Origin: Pinibacter soli
Lineage (GTDB): Bacteria; Bacteroidota; Bacteroidia; Chitinophagales; Chitinophagaceae
DNA: 64,000 bases
Direction of reading: 5' to 3'
NCBI RefSeq assembly: GCF_029961145.1
Contig: NZ_JASBRG010000001.1
Location: 62,001-126,000 of the forward strand
Part shown: one piece after another, positions 35,001 through 43,680 of the stretch
Layout: each line of letters begins with the position of its first letter
Numbering within the stretch: position 1 is the stretch's first letter
The notes under the pieces: model-generated
Seen by the model: only the letters and a program-made list of their open reading frames with translations
What the model was told of the DNA's origin: nothing
Database searches by the model: none
Position numbers and translations under genes: made by a program

Positions 35001-38000
35001 GGTACCGGTACCATTTCCTGTTCTTGTGTACGTTGCAAATGATGGAAGATTAGTAAATGTCCATGTTATATTATTGCTTCCTTCCTGGTCTGTAGCAGAC
35101 AAGTTGATGTTGGTTGTTGATCCTTCATCAATTGTAACGTTGCTAACCGGTGTGGCTGCCGGCGGATAGTTTGTGTTTACAACAAGGTTAAACCTCGCTG
35201 TATCGGTCCTACCATTGTTGTCATTTGCCACAACACCTATAGTGTAAGCACCTTGTGCTATTACATTTGGTGAGAAAGTAATTGTAGCATTACCATTTGA
35301 AGTGGTTGCTGCCGTTGCAAATGCAGGCAGTTTCAAATAGGTAAATGAGATATCATCATTATCCGGGTCAGTTGCTTTGACTGGCAACACAAACTGCGTT
35401 CCGTACCTCATCGTGAAATCTGAGATTGTAATGATAGAAGGTTTAGTGTCAAACGTTCTTCCTGTTACCTGGTTTGAGTAACCTGACGCATTTCCTGCTA
35501 TAATCGCTCTTACTTTGTAGAGATACGTTTCGTTTGGCGATACAGTTGCATCTACATAATTAATCGTATTTGGATTCAAAGTTGCAATTACTCTGTAGTT
35601 AGATGCATCGTTAGATGATCTCCATACTTCCATACCAGTTTCGTTACCGGCATTATCTACCCAGTTAAGCGAGATTTGTTTGTTGGAATTAACAACCATA
35701 TTTAATCCGCTTGGCGCAGAAGGTGCACCCGGTAAAGCTTGCGTAGAATTATTCGCCACTGAAGTAAATGCAGAAGCACCATTGGCATTTACTGCTCTTA
35801 CTTTGTAATAGTAAGCAGTTGAAGGACTCAATGCGAATGTATCAACGAAACTGTTTATACCTGCAGCAGTTGTAGCCAATGGATTGAACGGACCGGCAGC
35901 AGCTGTGCTTCTTACAATTTCAAAGCCGGTTTCAGTCGAACTGTTGTCTGTCCAGCCTAAATTTATTCGTTTGTAAGAAACCGCGGTTGCATTCAAAGCA
36001 CTTGGCGCCGTAGGTGTCGAACCAAGGCTAACATTGTCAGTAAACGCACTGTTTGGAATAGTTACATTTCCCCCCGTTCCACTGCCTTGCCATGTTAGAG
36101 CAATTGATTCGGCACCTCCTTGCTCAAAATAGGAAACAGCTATCGGATATACTCCTGCTGCGGGGAAGTTATAGGTTCCGGTAATTACTGAGCCGGCACC
36201 ATGTGCCCCATCGTTATTTACAGTTGCGGGTGTATTAAAGTTGTAGAACGAATTTACATACATGGCACTTCCATCATCAGAGTTCAATCCAAAAGTATAT
36301 ATACCAGACCCTGGTATTTTAATATAACCCTCCCAAACGAAACCAAACTGGTCATCTACCCCTGCCGGACGAACACCAATATTCACATTTGGAGACACCC
36401 CTGTAAGTATAATTTTTGCCGTATCAAAGTTTGGCAAACTGTAATAGTAACCCTGGTAGAATCTCCACTTCAATCCATTTAATACTGTGGATCCAATTGC
36501 CTGGTTACTTGGCTGAGATGAGTTGCCGGCTTTATCTCTCGCTTTTACAGTAAACGTATAGGTGGTGAGGCCTGTAAGATTGTATATGGTTGTAGACAGT
36601 GAATCAGTAGTATACGATTTCACACCGTTTATATACACGTCATACTTGTACACGCCCACGTTGTCAGTAGATGCACCCCACGAAAGATCAACAGTTTGAC
36701 GTGTTGTCCATCCCACCGTTAAATTTGTAGGGGCAGTCGGAGCAATCGAGTCTCTCACAGCTGTAGCGGAAGCTTCATTACTAACGGTACCTGCCGCCAC
36801 ACCGCTTACTGATCTTACAATGTAGTAATAGGTATTAGCCAGCAAACCATTATCTGTGTATGAAAATGTGTTGCCAGGCACGGTAGCTGCATATGTGTAA
36901 GGGCCGCCAGATTTAGTACCTCTGTAAATTTCATAACCGGTTGGCGCATTTACAACGGTTGCACTATTTGTCCAGTCAAGTAAAATGGCAGCTCCGCCTT
37001 GAGGAGTAGCATTAAGATTTTTGGGTCTGTCCGGTTTAGGAAAACCATTTGCATTTACAACTGTGTATACTGGTGTGAATGATGAATAACAAGCCGATGT
37101 GTCCATAACGGCAGCTTTAAACTGACCAATACCAGTTGTAAACACCTGCGAAGAACTTACAATGGAATTATCAGAAGCTCGTACCCATCTGTAAGATTGA
37201 TAATTTAAATTAACACCATAACTCGCAGGTTCCATCAAAGGAACTGTGTAGCTGCTATCGGCACCTGGCAACACATTAGTGTGGACTCCTTGAATGGCGA
37301 TTGCCGGCGCATTATATCTCGGTTTCATTGATATAATGACAGGAGTAGGAGACCATGCCGACCAAGCTGATGTGGAAGTGCGTTGAAACCTTGCACGGTA
37401 CGTACCGTATTGTTTTGCGTAAAGTTCTGAGCGGGTAGAATCTTGAATTATTGTTCCATTATACTCCCACTGGTAAGCATAAAAACCTGCAGTCAATCCC
37501 ATACGCACATTAATCACAGAGTCAGGGCAAAGCAGATTTTTTTGATAATAAACAAGTGGATTGGCTTTATGCGCCGTACTTAATTGCGTAAGGAAATAAG
37601 GTTTTGCCCATTGGTCATCCCACGTATTGTGAGCGTCGTTAGGAAAGAAATCGTAGAGTATGTTGCCTCCCTGCCCGGCAAAACTCGTATCAAACTGATA
37701 GGCTGCAAGAGGAGTAGGGTTGACGTCCAGACCACCGGAAGCCATCCATAACGGTATTTGCAGGTATGAAGGAATATGTGGAGTAATAGAACCTACAGAA
37801 GCGGGAGACGAAGCAATCATCTTCGCAACTCTCATCGGGTTTTCATCTGCATAACTTATTGTTCCGTAACCACCGGAAGACAGTCCCATTGATATAACAC
37901 GATCTGGATCAACTTTACAGTACTTTACCAAAGTATCTAATACGCTGTTTACACGACTGAAGTAGGAAGTTTCCCAGCCAATCTGGGTTTCCTGCGGGAA

Positions 38001-38441
38001 AAGCATAAATCCGTCGTACCCGCTATTTGCTATTTGCGTTGCGAAATAGTTACCGCCGTTGAATAATTGTATTTCGTTGTTGGTTATTGGCCCAATTTCA
38101 CCACCACCATGCCAGAAACACACAATGGGATATGTTTTACCATCTACCACATTCTGCTGATATGATTTTGGATAAATAAGACGGAAGGCCATTCCATTCC
38201 ATATGTATGGTTTGTAGGGTCTGCTATCCCAGGTTACTTGTGTGCCATTATAAGCTGCAGTAGTTCTGATCCATTTTGCCATTGTTCCATTCGGGGGAAG
38301 AACAGGATTGGTAACACTACCTGAGGGCGCCGCCGAATTATAGGTATTGACTACATCGTTTTGGTCGAACACATTTTGTGCAGAAAGTTTTCCTATCAGC
38401 AGTAAAACTGCAGTTGTGGTAAGAAGTACAATTCGTTTCAT
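32028..38441 (-). CDS. Giant T9SS-secreted multidomain esterase-like protein
   Basis: This 2137-residue protein has a signal peptide (MKRIVLLTTTAVLLLIGKLSAQ). Residues about 85-300 look like an alpha/beta-hydrolase of the PHB-depolymerase/feruloyl-esterase type, with FWHGGGEIG and the nucleophile elbow GLSSGGYG (Ser188). Fibronectin type III domains begin near residue 470 (PKNLNATPQGGAAILLDWTN). A PA14-like domain follows (LKWRFYQGYYYSLPNFDTAK). Two Ig/cadherin-like repeats and three related beta modules of malectin-like look (each with PWNN and NxGVxPDxV) alternate with more FN3 domains. The end is a type IX sorting domain (LKAYPNPFSDYVNLMVQS onward). It is probably a surface polysaccharide-directed esterase. 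Confidence 0.92.
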   Translation of the reverse strand: MKRIVLLTTTAVLLLIGKLSAQNVFDQNDVVNTYNSAAPSGSVTNPVLPPNGTMAKWIRTTAAYNGTQVTWDSRPYKPYIWNGMAFRLIYPKSYQQNVVDGKTYPIVCFWHGGGEIGPITNNEIQLFNGGNYFATQIANSGYDGFMLFPQETQIGWETSYFSRVNSVLDTLVKYCKVDPDRVISMGLSSGGYGTISYADENPMRVAKMIASSPASVGSITPHIPSYLQIPLWMASGGLDVNPTPLAAYQFDTSFAGQGGNILYDFFPNDAHNTWDDQWAKPYFLTQLSTAHKANPLVYYQKNLLCPDSVINVRMGLTAGFYAYQWEYNGTIIQDSTRSELYAKQYGTYRARFQRTSTSAWSAWSPTPVIISMKPRYNAPAIAIQGVHTNVLPGADSSYTVPLMEPASYGVNLNYQSYRWVRASDNSIVSSSQVFTTGIGQFKAAVMDTSACYSSFTPVYTVVNANGFPKPDRPKNLNATPQGGAAILLDWTNSATVVNAPTGYEIYRGTKSGGPYTYAATVPGNTFSYTDNGLLANTYYYIVRSVSGVAAGTVSNEASATAVRDSIAPTAPTNLTVGWTTRQTVDLSWGASTDNVGVYKYDVYINGVKSYTTDSLSTTIYNLTGLTTYTFTVKARDKAGNSSQPSNQAIGSTVLNGLKWRFYQGYYYSLPNFDTAKIILTGVSPNVNIGVRPAGVDDQFGFVWEGYIKIPGSGIYTFGLNSDDGSAMYVNSFYNFNTPATVNNDGAHGAGSVITGTYNFPAAGVYPIAVSYFEQGGAESIALTWQGSGTGGNVTIPNSAFTDNVSLGSTPTAPSALNATAVSYKRINLGWTDNSSTETGFEIVRSTAAAGPFNPLATTAAGINSFVDTFALSPSTAYYYKVRAVNANGASAFTSVANNSTQALPGAPSAPSGLNMVVNSNKQISLNWVDNAGNETGMEVWRSSNDASNYRVIATLNPNTINYVDATVSPNETYLYKVRAIIAGNASGYSNQVTGRTFDTKPSIITISDFTMRYGTQFVLPVKATDPDNDDISFTYLKLPAFATAATTSNGNATITFSPNVIAQGAYTIGVVANDNNGRTDTARFNLVVNTNYPPAATPVSNVTIDEGSTTNINLSATDQEGSNNITWTFTNLPSFATYTRTGNGTGTIAVAPGYAAAGVYNISATANDGVGGKTPVSFTITVNDKSPNTKWYVKINYNHPASAPWNNIGGVANNLLNATGQTTPVGVAISAPNNISLYSYGTSTGNNSGVYPDAVLQDCFYLSSATDIGNIRISNLNPALTYNFRLLSATVNGSENASSRTVFKIGSKADSVLDKNNTTMTAYLGGITPDGQGNVNIQWYKGAAAGTQNAYINAFEIEQIYNDGTAPVKAQGIASTFIPGTGAKVTWKDIAYNETSYNVYRSSNSAGPYTQLNPGATNPNDTSYIDATATASATYYYYVVASNSVGNSPSSDTTTLVTGNNPPIIGAITNLYVKAGSSASVNFTASDDPSDLSTLSATSPDLPTSFVALTGGPTNYTITANPGIDNVGFYTVTINVVDNKGLVSKKTFNILVSDNTVKTALVKFGGDGFTLPKPWNNLSSGFPLVGTQTAAMTDDGGAAVSWGVQLVTQFDGYWAAGPGFAGGFKTGNDAGVVPDTVMCSGIYSNQTSGTPRTLKLTGLDPTKRYSVGFVSAVNQGNDFTAVVSSGSKSATFNGAYNANTLARLNGLTPAADGSVSINIQKTASSNSANISAMIIQEYAAGVNLSPTNLIVEPIDTNKIKLTFSDRADGETGVEVYRATSFGGAYTLITTLAANNTGTYTDATVSPNTRYYYKVRSKMSTSVFSAYSNIASTITFNNVIYVNMKDAGPGGYPWNNTGKVPATGDAFALKDAKGNVTGSTMTIVNNFTGGSGNIGSSTGNNSGVFPDSVLLSNYIVGAGTTATVKFSNLDQSKRYRVGFAGSNNNWAPSYNTTYSIGNRTVYLSGLYNTTKAVYIDGVIPNVNGEITANISTTSDASSGMLNAIVLQAYTYVAGGTATDIPVASQAIRINTGTAADSAARRDSVVRTPAELKAYPNPFSDYVNLMVQSANTIDKLAIEIYDSNGKIMFAKVFSSVPSGTNTIRISTAEANLQQGIYFMRVHSNDGSTNSMIKLIKIIK

Positions 38442-38999
38442 ACGAAATACATTATTAAAATAAATGGTAATCGCGTGTCCCTGCTGAGTTACAATTGTCG
38501 TAACAGGTTAAATGCAAGGAAACACATGCGGTATATTGGAGAATAAAACGAAATTGGCTTCTCTAAGAATAATAAAGGTATTAGCACAGCTAGTTTTCCG
38601 ATGGGGATAATGAATGTACGATTCTACTATTTATGATGTGAGAGTTAATCCAGAAGTCGATCTCAAAAATAATATAATTTTTCAATTGTTAAAATAAATT
38701 GCCTAAAAAGTGAACAATTCGATTTCCAATTGAAAATGAATTAATTAATATACCCAATTTATGGTAAAAACGCGAAAACAGCAGCGTATTTTTACGCTTA
38801 TTTTTTTAAATAATATCAGGAATCTGAAATCTGCTGATTGAAAGTATGTGGATACAATTGGGTTTGCGAGACAAATCGCAAGGGCCATTCACGACTCGTT
38901 TGATTACAAGTCATAAGCAGGCGAGGTATAGAAACATACCAAGGAGCGGGCCTGATTAATTCACTTGAAGACGCCTCAAATCATTTTCAAATTTTCAAA
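38442..38999. other. Gene-free gap upstream of the giant T9SS gene
   Basis: This 558-base AT-rich gap has no credible gene. It holds a TATTTTTG -7-like box on the minus strand (38671-38664) without a well-placed -33. It also holds a hairpin agcgta-tttt-tacgct near 38784-38799 followed by a T run, and a ttgcga/tcgcaa pair near 38864-38881. Its right end is a single word-repeat arm. Confidence 0.45.
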
Positions 39000-39002
39000 T
39001 TA
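38982..39002. repeat. Solitary TTTTCAAA arm
   Basis: Two TTTTCAAA units end at the stop codon of the S4 protein gene. No complementary arm is visible within the preceding 500 bases, so this copy looks like a half element. Confidence 0.55.
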
Positions 39003-39395
39003 TTCTTCCCCCTCATCGATGAAACCCTCAATGTCGCGGCGTTGTTTTTTGGTGGGACGTCCTACCTTGCTAAGGCGCTTTCCAGTGTGGAACGATGCTG
39101 CCTGGAAGCGAACTCTTTCCATTTCTTCCGGCGGGGTAAGATCCTCGTAGTATTTTATCGCTTCTGCATATTGCACGCGATTAGCGAGTAAGCCTGTTAC
39201 TTTTATTACCCATTTTTTTACCTCGGTCTTTACCTCATACTCATCTCCCACATTAACTGCGCGTGAAGCTTTTACAGACTCACCGTGCATTTTCACACGG
39301 CCTTTCTCAAGCGCGTCGGCAGCAATGCTCCTTGTTTTAAACAAACGGATTGCCCAGAGGTATTTATCAAGACGAAGTTTTTCTTTATCGCTCAT
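39000..39395 (-). CDS. S4-domain RNA-binding protein (Hsp15-like)
   Basis: This 131-residue protein has an N-terminal S4 RNA-binding domain (LRLDKYLWAIRLFKTRSIAA, then EKGRVKMHGESVKASRAVNV). It resembles Hsp15, which binds stalled 50S subunits carrying nascent chains. The start is the ATG at 39395; a TTG three codons upstream is less likely. The C-terminus is basic then acidic (GRPTKKQRRDIEGFIDEGEE), as in the family. It stands alone on the minus strand, downstream of the dipeptidase. Confidence 0.9.
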   Translation of the reverse strand: MSDKEKLRLDKYLWAIRLFKTRSIAADALEKGRVKMHGESVKASRAVNVGDEYEVKTEVKKWVIKVTGLLANRVQYAEAIKYYEDLTPPEEMERVRFQAASFHTGKRLSKVGRPTKKQRRDIEGFIDEGEE

Positions 39396-39408
39396 TCTAT
39401 TCAAGTTT

Positions 39409-39513
39409 ATAGTTGCTGGTTGTTAGTTGTCAGGCTTTATGTGAAACAAATGAAATAAAACCAATGCCGCACAGAAAGTCTGACAACCAACAACTATCAA
39501 CAAACAACTATTT
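39409..39513. repeat. AGTTGTTAGTTGAT-word inverted repeat
   Basis: The left arm (39409-39434) and right arm (39477-39513) are imperfect complements of TAGTTGTTGGTTGTCAG words. It fills the gap between the dipeptidase stop and the S4 gene start. The same word family appears after ffh (51006-51122). Confidence 0.65.
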
Positions 39514-40876
39514 ACTGTTCCGCAAAGTACTTATGGAAATACGGAATGGTTTCAATGCCTTTGTAATAGTTTGCCAGATCATATTTTTCATTAGGGCTGT
39601 GCAAATTGTCGCTGTCCAGTCCAAAGCCCATGAAAATAATCTTAACGCCCAGTTCTTTTTCAAACAATGCACAGATAGGAATACTTCCGCCACCACGCAC
39701 AGGAATTGGTTGTTTACCAAAAGTTGTTTCAATTGCTTTCGCGGCAGCTTTATATCCGTTGCTGTCAATCGGCGTCATATAAGGCTCACCGCCGTGATGC
39801 AATTCAGCTTTGATCTGAATATACGGCGGAGCAATTTTTTTAAGATGGTTGATCAAAATTTCAGTGATCTTATCAGATGTTTGATTTGGCACCAAACGGC
39901 AACTGATCTTCGCATATGCTTTTGATGGCAATACAGTTTTTGCACCTTCGCCTATGTAGCCGCCCCAAATGCCATTCAACTCAAGCGTAGGACGAATACC
40001 TGTGCGCTCATTGGTGGTAAATCCCTTTTCTCCCCACAGTTCATTTACACCTAAATCTTTTTTGTATTCTTCTTCGCTGAACGGAGCTTCCGCCATTAGC
40101 TTTCTTTCTGCTGCAGACGCTTCTACCACATCATCATAAAAACCCGGAATGGTAATGTGATTGTTTTCATCATGCAATGAAGCAATCATTTTTGCAAGAA
40201 TAGTAATCGGGTTGGCAACTGCACCACCGTACACACCACTGTGCAAGTCACGGTTAGGACCGGTAACCTCCACTTCAATGTAGCTCAGGCCACGTACACC
40301 AACATCCATAGAAGGTGTATCCAAACTGATCAATGCAGTGTCGCTGATTAAAATCACATCAGACTTTAAAAGTGCTTTATTTTCTTTTACAAATGTTGCA
40401 AGGTTAGGGCTTCCAACTTCTTCTTCCCCTTCAATTAAAAATTTAATATTGGTTGCAAGCGTATTCGTTTTGCTCATGGTTTCAAAAGCTTTCACGTGCA
40501 TGTACACCTGGCCTTTATCATCACATGCGCCACGGGCATATATTTTTCCGTCTTTGATTACCGGTTCGAATGGGCCGCTGTGCCATAGGTTCAGCGGATC
40601 TGCAGGTTGTACATCATAGTGACCATACACCAGTACAGTTGGCTTGGAAGGATCAATAATTTTTTCACCATATACTACCGGATGGCCCGCTGTTGGATAA
40701 ATTTCAACTTTATCTGCACCAGCTTCCTGCAAGCGTGTTTTCAGTGCTTCAGCACAAGCCTGCATATCTTTTTTATGCTCGCTTCTTGCGCTCACACTTG
40801 GAATGCGCAATAACTCAAGCAATTCATTTAAAAACTTGTCCTTATTTTTTTCCTGATAATCTTTCCAGATTTGCAT
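39512..40876 (-). CDS. M20-family dipeptidase
   Basis: This 454-residue metallopeptidase of the M20/carboxypeptidase-V type hydrolyses short peptides in the cytoplasm. The start is the ATG at 40876. Metal and catalytic segments are visible: YGHYDVQPADPLNLWHS (first metal His and Asp), RGACDDKGQVYMH (bridging Asp), LIEGEEEVGSPNL (catalytic Glu pair) and the late GFGLDSDNLHSPNE His. No signal peptide is present. Length fits the family. Confidence 0.94.
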   Translation of the reverse strand: MQIWKDYQEKNKDKFLNELLELLRIPSVSARSEHKKDMQACAEALKTRLQEAGADKVEIYPTAGHPVVYGEKIIDPSKPTVLVYGHYDVQPADPLNLWHSGPFEPVIKDGKIYARGACDDKGQVYMHVKAFETMSKTNTLATNIKFLIEGEEEVGSPNLATFVKENKALLKSDVILISDTALISLDTPSMDVGVRGLSYIEVEVTGPNRDLHSGVYGGAVANPITILAKMIASLHDENNHITIPGFYDDVVEASAAERKLMAEAPFSEEEYKKDLGVNELWGEKGFTTNERTGIRPTLELNGIWGGYIGEGAKTVLPSKAYAKISCRLVPNQTSDKITEILINHLKKIAPPYIQIKAELHHGGEPYMTPIDSNGYKAAAKAIETTFGKQPIPVRGGGSIPICALFEKELGVKIIFMGFGLDSDNLHSPNEKYDLANYYKGIETIPYFHKYFAEQ

Positions 40877-40940
40877 AACAATCAGTTTAATTTAGGTGAA
40901 AAGTAAACGAAATTAGGGGTTTACGCGGAAAAAAAAGAAT

Positions 40941-41051
40941 GGCACGCAGATGACGCAGATTAGATGGATTTATGCGGATTTTTCAACCGCAAAGCTGGCG
41001 CAAAGGAAGCAAAGATGAAACTCCGCTTTGCTTCCTTTGCGTTTCTGCGGT
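40941..41051. repeat. ACGCAGATGACGCAGATT repeat plus GCAAAGGAAGCAAAG hairpin
   Basis: The first part (40941-40983) is a copy of a 42-base repeat beginning GGCACGCAGATGAC, seen again at 53040-53081. The second part is a hairpin, left arm 40986-41014 and right arm 41026-41051, with a perfect 16-base core CGCAAAGGAAGCAAAG. Together they fill much of the gap between the dipeptidase gene and the toxin-antitoxin pair. No gene is seen in the remainder (40877-41204) apart from the promoter at 41183. Confidence 0.7.
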
Positions 41052-41182
41052 GGCCCTCCTTTCAAAGTAATGCCGCATTGCAATCTTTGCGGTTAAAAGC
41101 ATCATCAGTATGCACGTGCAATTCAAATATTTGCCATTTAACCATTCTTAATTCTTAGTTTTCTATTGACGATATAAAACTT

Positions 41183-41190
41183 TAAATTTG
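41183..41190 (+). promoter_or_regulatory. -7 promoter box of the toxin-antitoxin pair
   Basis: TAAATTTG matches the TAnnTTTG consensus and ends 14 bases before the antitoxin ATG at 41205. No -33 TTTG at the usual 19-21 base spacing is seen. Confidence 0.5.
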
Positions 41191-41204
41191 TCCAAAGGTG
41201 TGTT

Positions 41205-41441
41205 ATGCAAGTAGTAAATATTCGCCAAAAACTTCATCAATATATTGACAACAGCGACGAAAAGCTTTTAAAGCTTATGTATGCTATTGCAAAAGAATAT
41301 TATGAGGACGACGATTTTGAGTATTCTTTTACCGACCAAGAGATTAATGAATTTGAAAAAAGAAGAGCCGACAGAATAAGTGGCCAAAGTAAGCTTTATA
41401 GCTGGAAAGAAGCAAAGGATAAAATTATTGGTAAAAAATAG
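41205..41441 (+). CDS. Antitoxin-like protein of a RelE/ParE-type pair
   Basis: This 78-residue protein is encoded five bases before a RelE/ParE-like toxin. The N-terminus is a short helical segment (MQVVNIRQKLHQYIDNSDEK) and the C-terminus is charged and probably disordered, with EFEKRRADRISGQSKLYSWK. That C-terminal pattern is common in Bacteroidota addiction-module antitoxins, where it wraps the toxin. No clear DNA-binding fold can be named. Assignment rests on the size, composition and gene order. Confidence 0.75.
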   Translation: MQVVNIRQKLHQYIDNSDEKLLKLMYAIAKEYYEDDDFEYSFTDQEINEFEKRRADRISGQSKLYSWKEAKDKIIGKK

Positions 41442-41446
41442 TTTAG

Positions 41447-41728
41447 ATGAGTTACACCCTGGAATTGCAGGCTGAAGCTGTAATTGACATACAAGATGCC
41501 TTTGAATGGTATGAAGAACAAAAAAGAGGATTAGGATTTGAACTTTTAGACGAAATAGAAGCAGGATTTGAAAAAATCTGTGAAAGTCCCTTCCATTATT
41601 CCTCAATTAATGAGAGTTTCAGAAGATTTAAAATTAAGCGCTTTCCATATTTAATTATCTACGAAATTGAAACCTTTAAAGTCATTGTTATTGCGGTAAG
41701 ACATTCGAGCAAAAAGCCAAAAGACTAA
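41447..41728 (+). CDS. Type II toxin of the RelE/ParE superfamily
   Basis: This 93-residue protein has the family layout: an N-terminal strand and two helices (LELQAEAVIDIQDAFEWYEE, then RGLGFELLDEIEAGFEKI), followed by beta strands RRFKIKRFPYLIIYEIET and VIVIAVRHSSKKP with the typical late RH. RelE members cut mRNA on the ribosome and ParE members inhibit gyrase; which applies cannot be told. It is coupled to the antitoxin by a five-base gap. The pair may be a resident or recently gained module. Confidence 0.85.
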   Translation: MSYTLELQAEAVIDIQDAFEWYEEQKRGLGFELLDEIEAGFEKICESPFHYSSINESFRRFKIKRFPYLIIYEIETFKVIVIAVRHSSKKPKD

Positions 41729-41801
41729 TTATACTTTCTTCAAAAATTCCTCAAGATCATATACTTCAAATTCGAAACGAATATTGGCACTAGAGCACTC
41801 C

Positions 41802-41830
41802 TTAATTCTTAATTATTAATTCTTAATTGT
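41802..41830. repeat. TTAATTC/TTAATTA word tract
   Basis: A 21-base tract (41802-41822) is identical to the one at 24784-24804, followed by one more TTAATT word. It lies downstream of the toxin gene. A shorter relative (cttaattcttag) precedes the pair near 41149. Confidence 0.5.
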
Positions 41831-41881
41831 TTTATGTAATCCTCCTCTCCCACGCATCCTCTGCATACAAAATTGGTATTT

Positions 41882-43678
41882 ATGAAAAAGAAGATGCTAG
41901 GATGGATGCTCGTTGCTTTTGCATTTACCGCCAAAGCAGAAGACAAAGTAACTGTTACCGCGACGCTGAAAACAGTTACGATTTACCGTTCCGGTGCAGA
42001 AATGAATCACATTGCAAGTGCCACGCTTAAGCCCGGTAATAACGAATTGATTATTGACAATATTAGCAACAAGATCGACATCAACAGTATACAGGTAAAA
42101 GCTCCTGCAGCTGTAACCATTATGGGTGTTGAGTTTTCCAACAACTATCTTGTTTCCACAGAAAAAACACCACGCATAAAAATGCTGGAGGATTCAATTG
42201 AAACTGTGCGAAATAAAATTTCAAGAATTGATCTTGCCATAAGCAATACGGGTAAACTCATTGACGTGTTAAATGCAAATCGCGACATTAAAGGAGCACA
42301 AACCGGCCTGAGCGTTGCAGAGTTGATGAAGCTAATGGATTACTACAAAGCCAAACTTAATGAACTACAGGATGATTTGTTACAGCAAAACGCCAGGAAA
42401 GAAAAGGAGCAAGAGTTAATCAGCAAACTTCAATCACAATTAAGAGAAGAACAAAATAAAAACGTTGCCACCTCCGGCAGATTAATATTGCAGCTTTCAG
42501 TAGCAACCGCTGGAAAATTTGATTTCAACATTTCATATATCGCTCAAAATGCTTTCTGGACGCCTTACTACGACATTCGTGTAGAAAGCACAGACAGGCC
42601 GCTTAAAGTTGTGCAAAAGGCGAAGATCAATCAATCAACAGGCATTGACTGGAAACAGGTAAAATTATCGCTGTCTACTTCGATGCCCAACCAGTGGGGC
42701 GATGCGCCAATCTTGACGCAATGGTTTTTGGGCTATATAAATCCAGTTGTAGTCATGGACAAAAAACTTTCTGCTCCCAGCGCGATGAATTCCATTTCCG
42801 GATGGAAGGAAGAATCGGCAGTTGGCGCGGCAAGTAGTATTAGAGTTAGAGGTTCGGCAACAATACAAAAAGATATAAAACCTCTCTATGTAGTAAATGG
42901 AAATATTATGGATGCAAATGACGCCGCTAAAATCGATCCCTCTTCCATCAAGAACATAGAGGTATTGAAAGATGAAGCTGCCATGGCCTTATATGGTTCG
43001 AGGGCAACTAACGGAGCGATTCTGATCACACTAAAATCTGGCCTCGAAGATTATGTTTCAGTGGCTGATAATACGATGGATGTAACATTTGATATCTCCA
43101 TTCCATTCGACGTTCCCACCAACGGAAAGGAACAAACAGCAACCATTCAATCATTGGAAGTACCTGCAAACTATAAACACTACTCTGTGCCTAAGCTTGA
43201 TAAAGATGCGTATCTGCTTGCACAAGTGAAAGGCTGGGAAAAACTGAACTTACTGCCCGGTAACGCGAATATTATTTTCGAAGGCACCTATGTGGGCAAA
43301 TCCTTTATTGATCCGAACTCTGTGCAAGACACACTAAACCTAACGCTTGGAAGAGACAAGCGTATTGCCATCAAACGCGATAAGCTCATCGATTACAGCA
43401 GCGTTAAGTTTTTAGGTTCTAACAAACTGCAAAAATTCACTTATGAAATCACGGTAAAGAATAACAAGAACGAAGCAACAAAAGTATTGCTGAAGGATCA
43501 GTTCCCAACTTCCACTAATAAAGAAATAGAAGTGGAACTGCTTGATGCAGGCGGCGCCGAAATCAACAAAGATCTTGGCGTACTAAACTGGCAATTACAA
43601 CTCGCAGCTAATGAAACGAGAAAAGTGCGCTTCACATATAGTGTAAAATATCCAAAGGACAGAACGGTTAATCTTTAA
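41882..43678 (+). CDS. DUF4139 (mucoidy inhibitor A-like) protein with embedded SusC-type plug segment
   Basis: This exported protein has 598 residues from the ATG at 41882, which precedes a signal peptide (MLGWMLVAFAFTAKAED). The N-terminal domain (about 25-110, ATLKTVTIYRSGAEMNH) and a coiled coil (about 100-200) are followed by DUF4139 beta segments (NAFWTPYYDIRVESTDRP and the late LKDQFPTSTNKEIEVELL). Inserted near residues 320-385 is a stretch that reads like a TonB-receptor plug: PLYVVNGNIMD, IKNIEVLKDEAAMALYGSRA, TNGAILITLKSG. No receptor barrel follows. The function is unknown; cell-surface location is inferred. Confidence 0.88.
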   Translation: MKKKMLGWMLVAFAFTAKAEDKVTVTATLKTVTIYRSGAEMNHIASATLKPGNNELIIDNISNKIDINSIQVKAPAAVTIMGVEFSNNYLVSTEKTPRIKMLEDSIETVRNKISRIDLAISNTGKLIDVLNANRDIKGAQTGLSVAELMKLMDYYKAKLNELQDDLLQQNARKEKEQELISKLQSQLREEQNKNVATSGRLILQLSVATAGKFDFNISYIAQNAFWTPYYDIRVESTDRPLKVVQKAKINQSTGIDWKQVKLSLSTSMPNQWGDAPILTQWFLGYINPVVVMDKKLSAPSAMNSISGWKEESAVGAASSIRVRGSATIQKDIKPLYVVNGNIMDANDAAKIDPSSIKNIEVLKDEAAMALYGSRATNGAILITLKSGLEDYVSVADNTMDVTFDISIPFDVPTNGKEQTATIQSLEVPANYKHYSVPKLDKDAYLLAQVKGWEKLNLLPGNANIIFEGTYVGKSFIDPNSVQDTLNLTLGRDKRIAIKRDKLIDYSSVKFLGSNKLQKFTYEITVKNNKNEATKVLLKDQFPTSTNKEIEVELLDAGGAEINKDLGVLNWQLQLAANETRKVRFTYSVKYPKDRTVNL

Positions 43679-43680
43679 TT

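Noticed and set aside
40877-41204. tRNA or other structured RNA gene in the GCAAAGG hairpin region
   Set aside because: No cloverleaf, TpsiC arm or CCA end is present; the structure is a simple dispersed hairpin.
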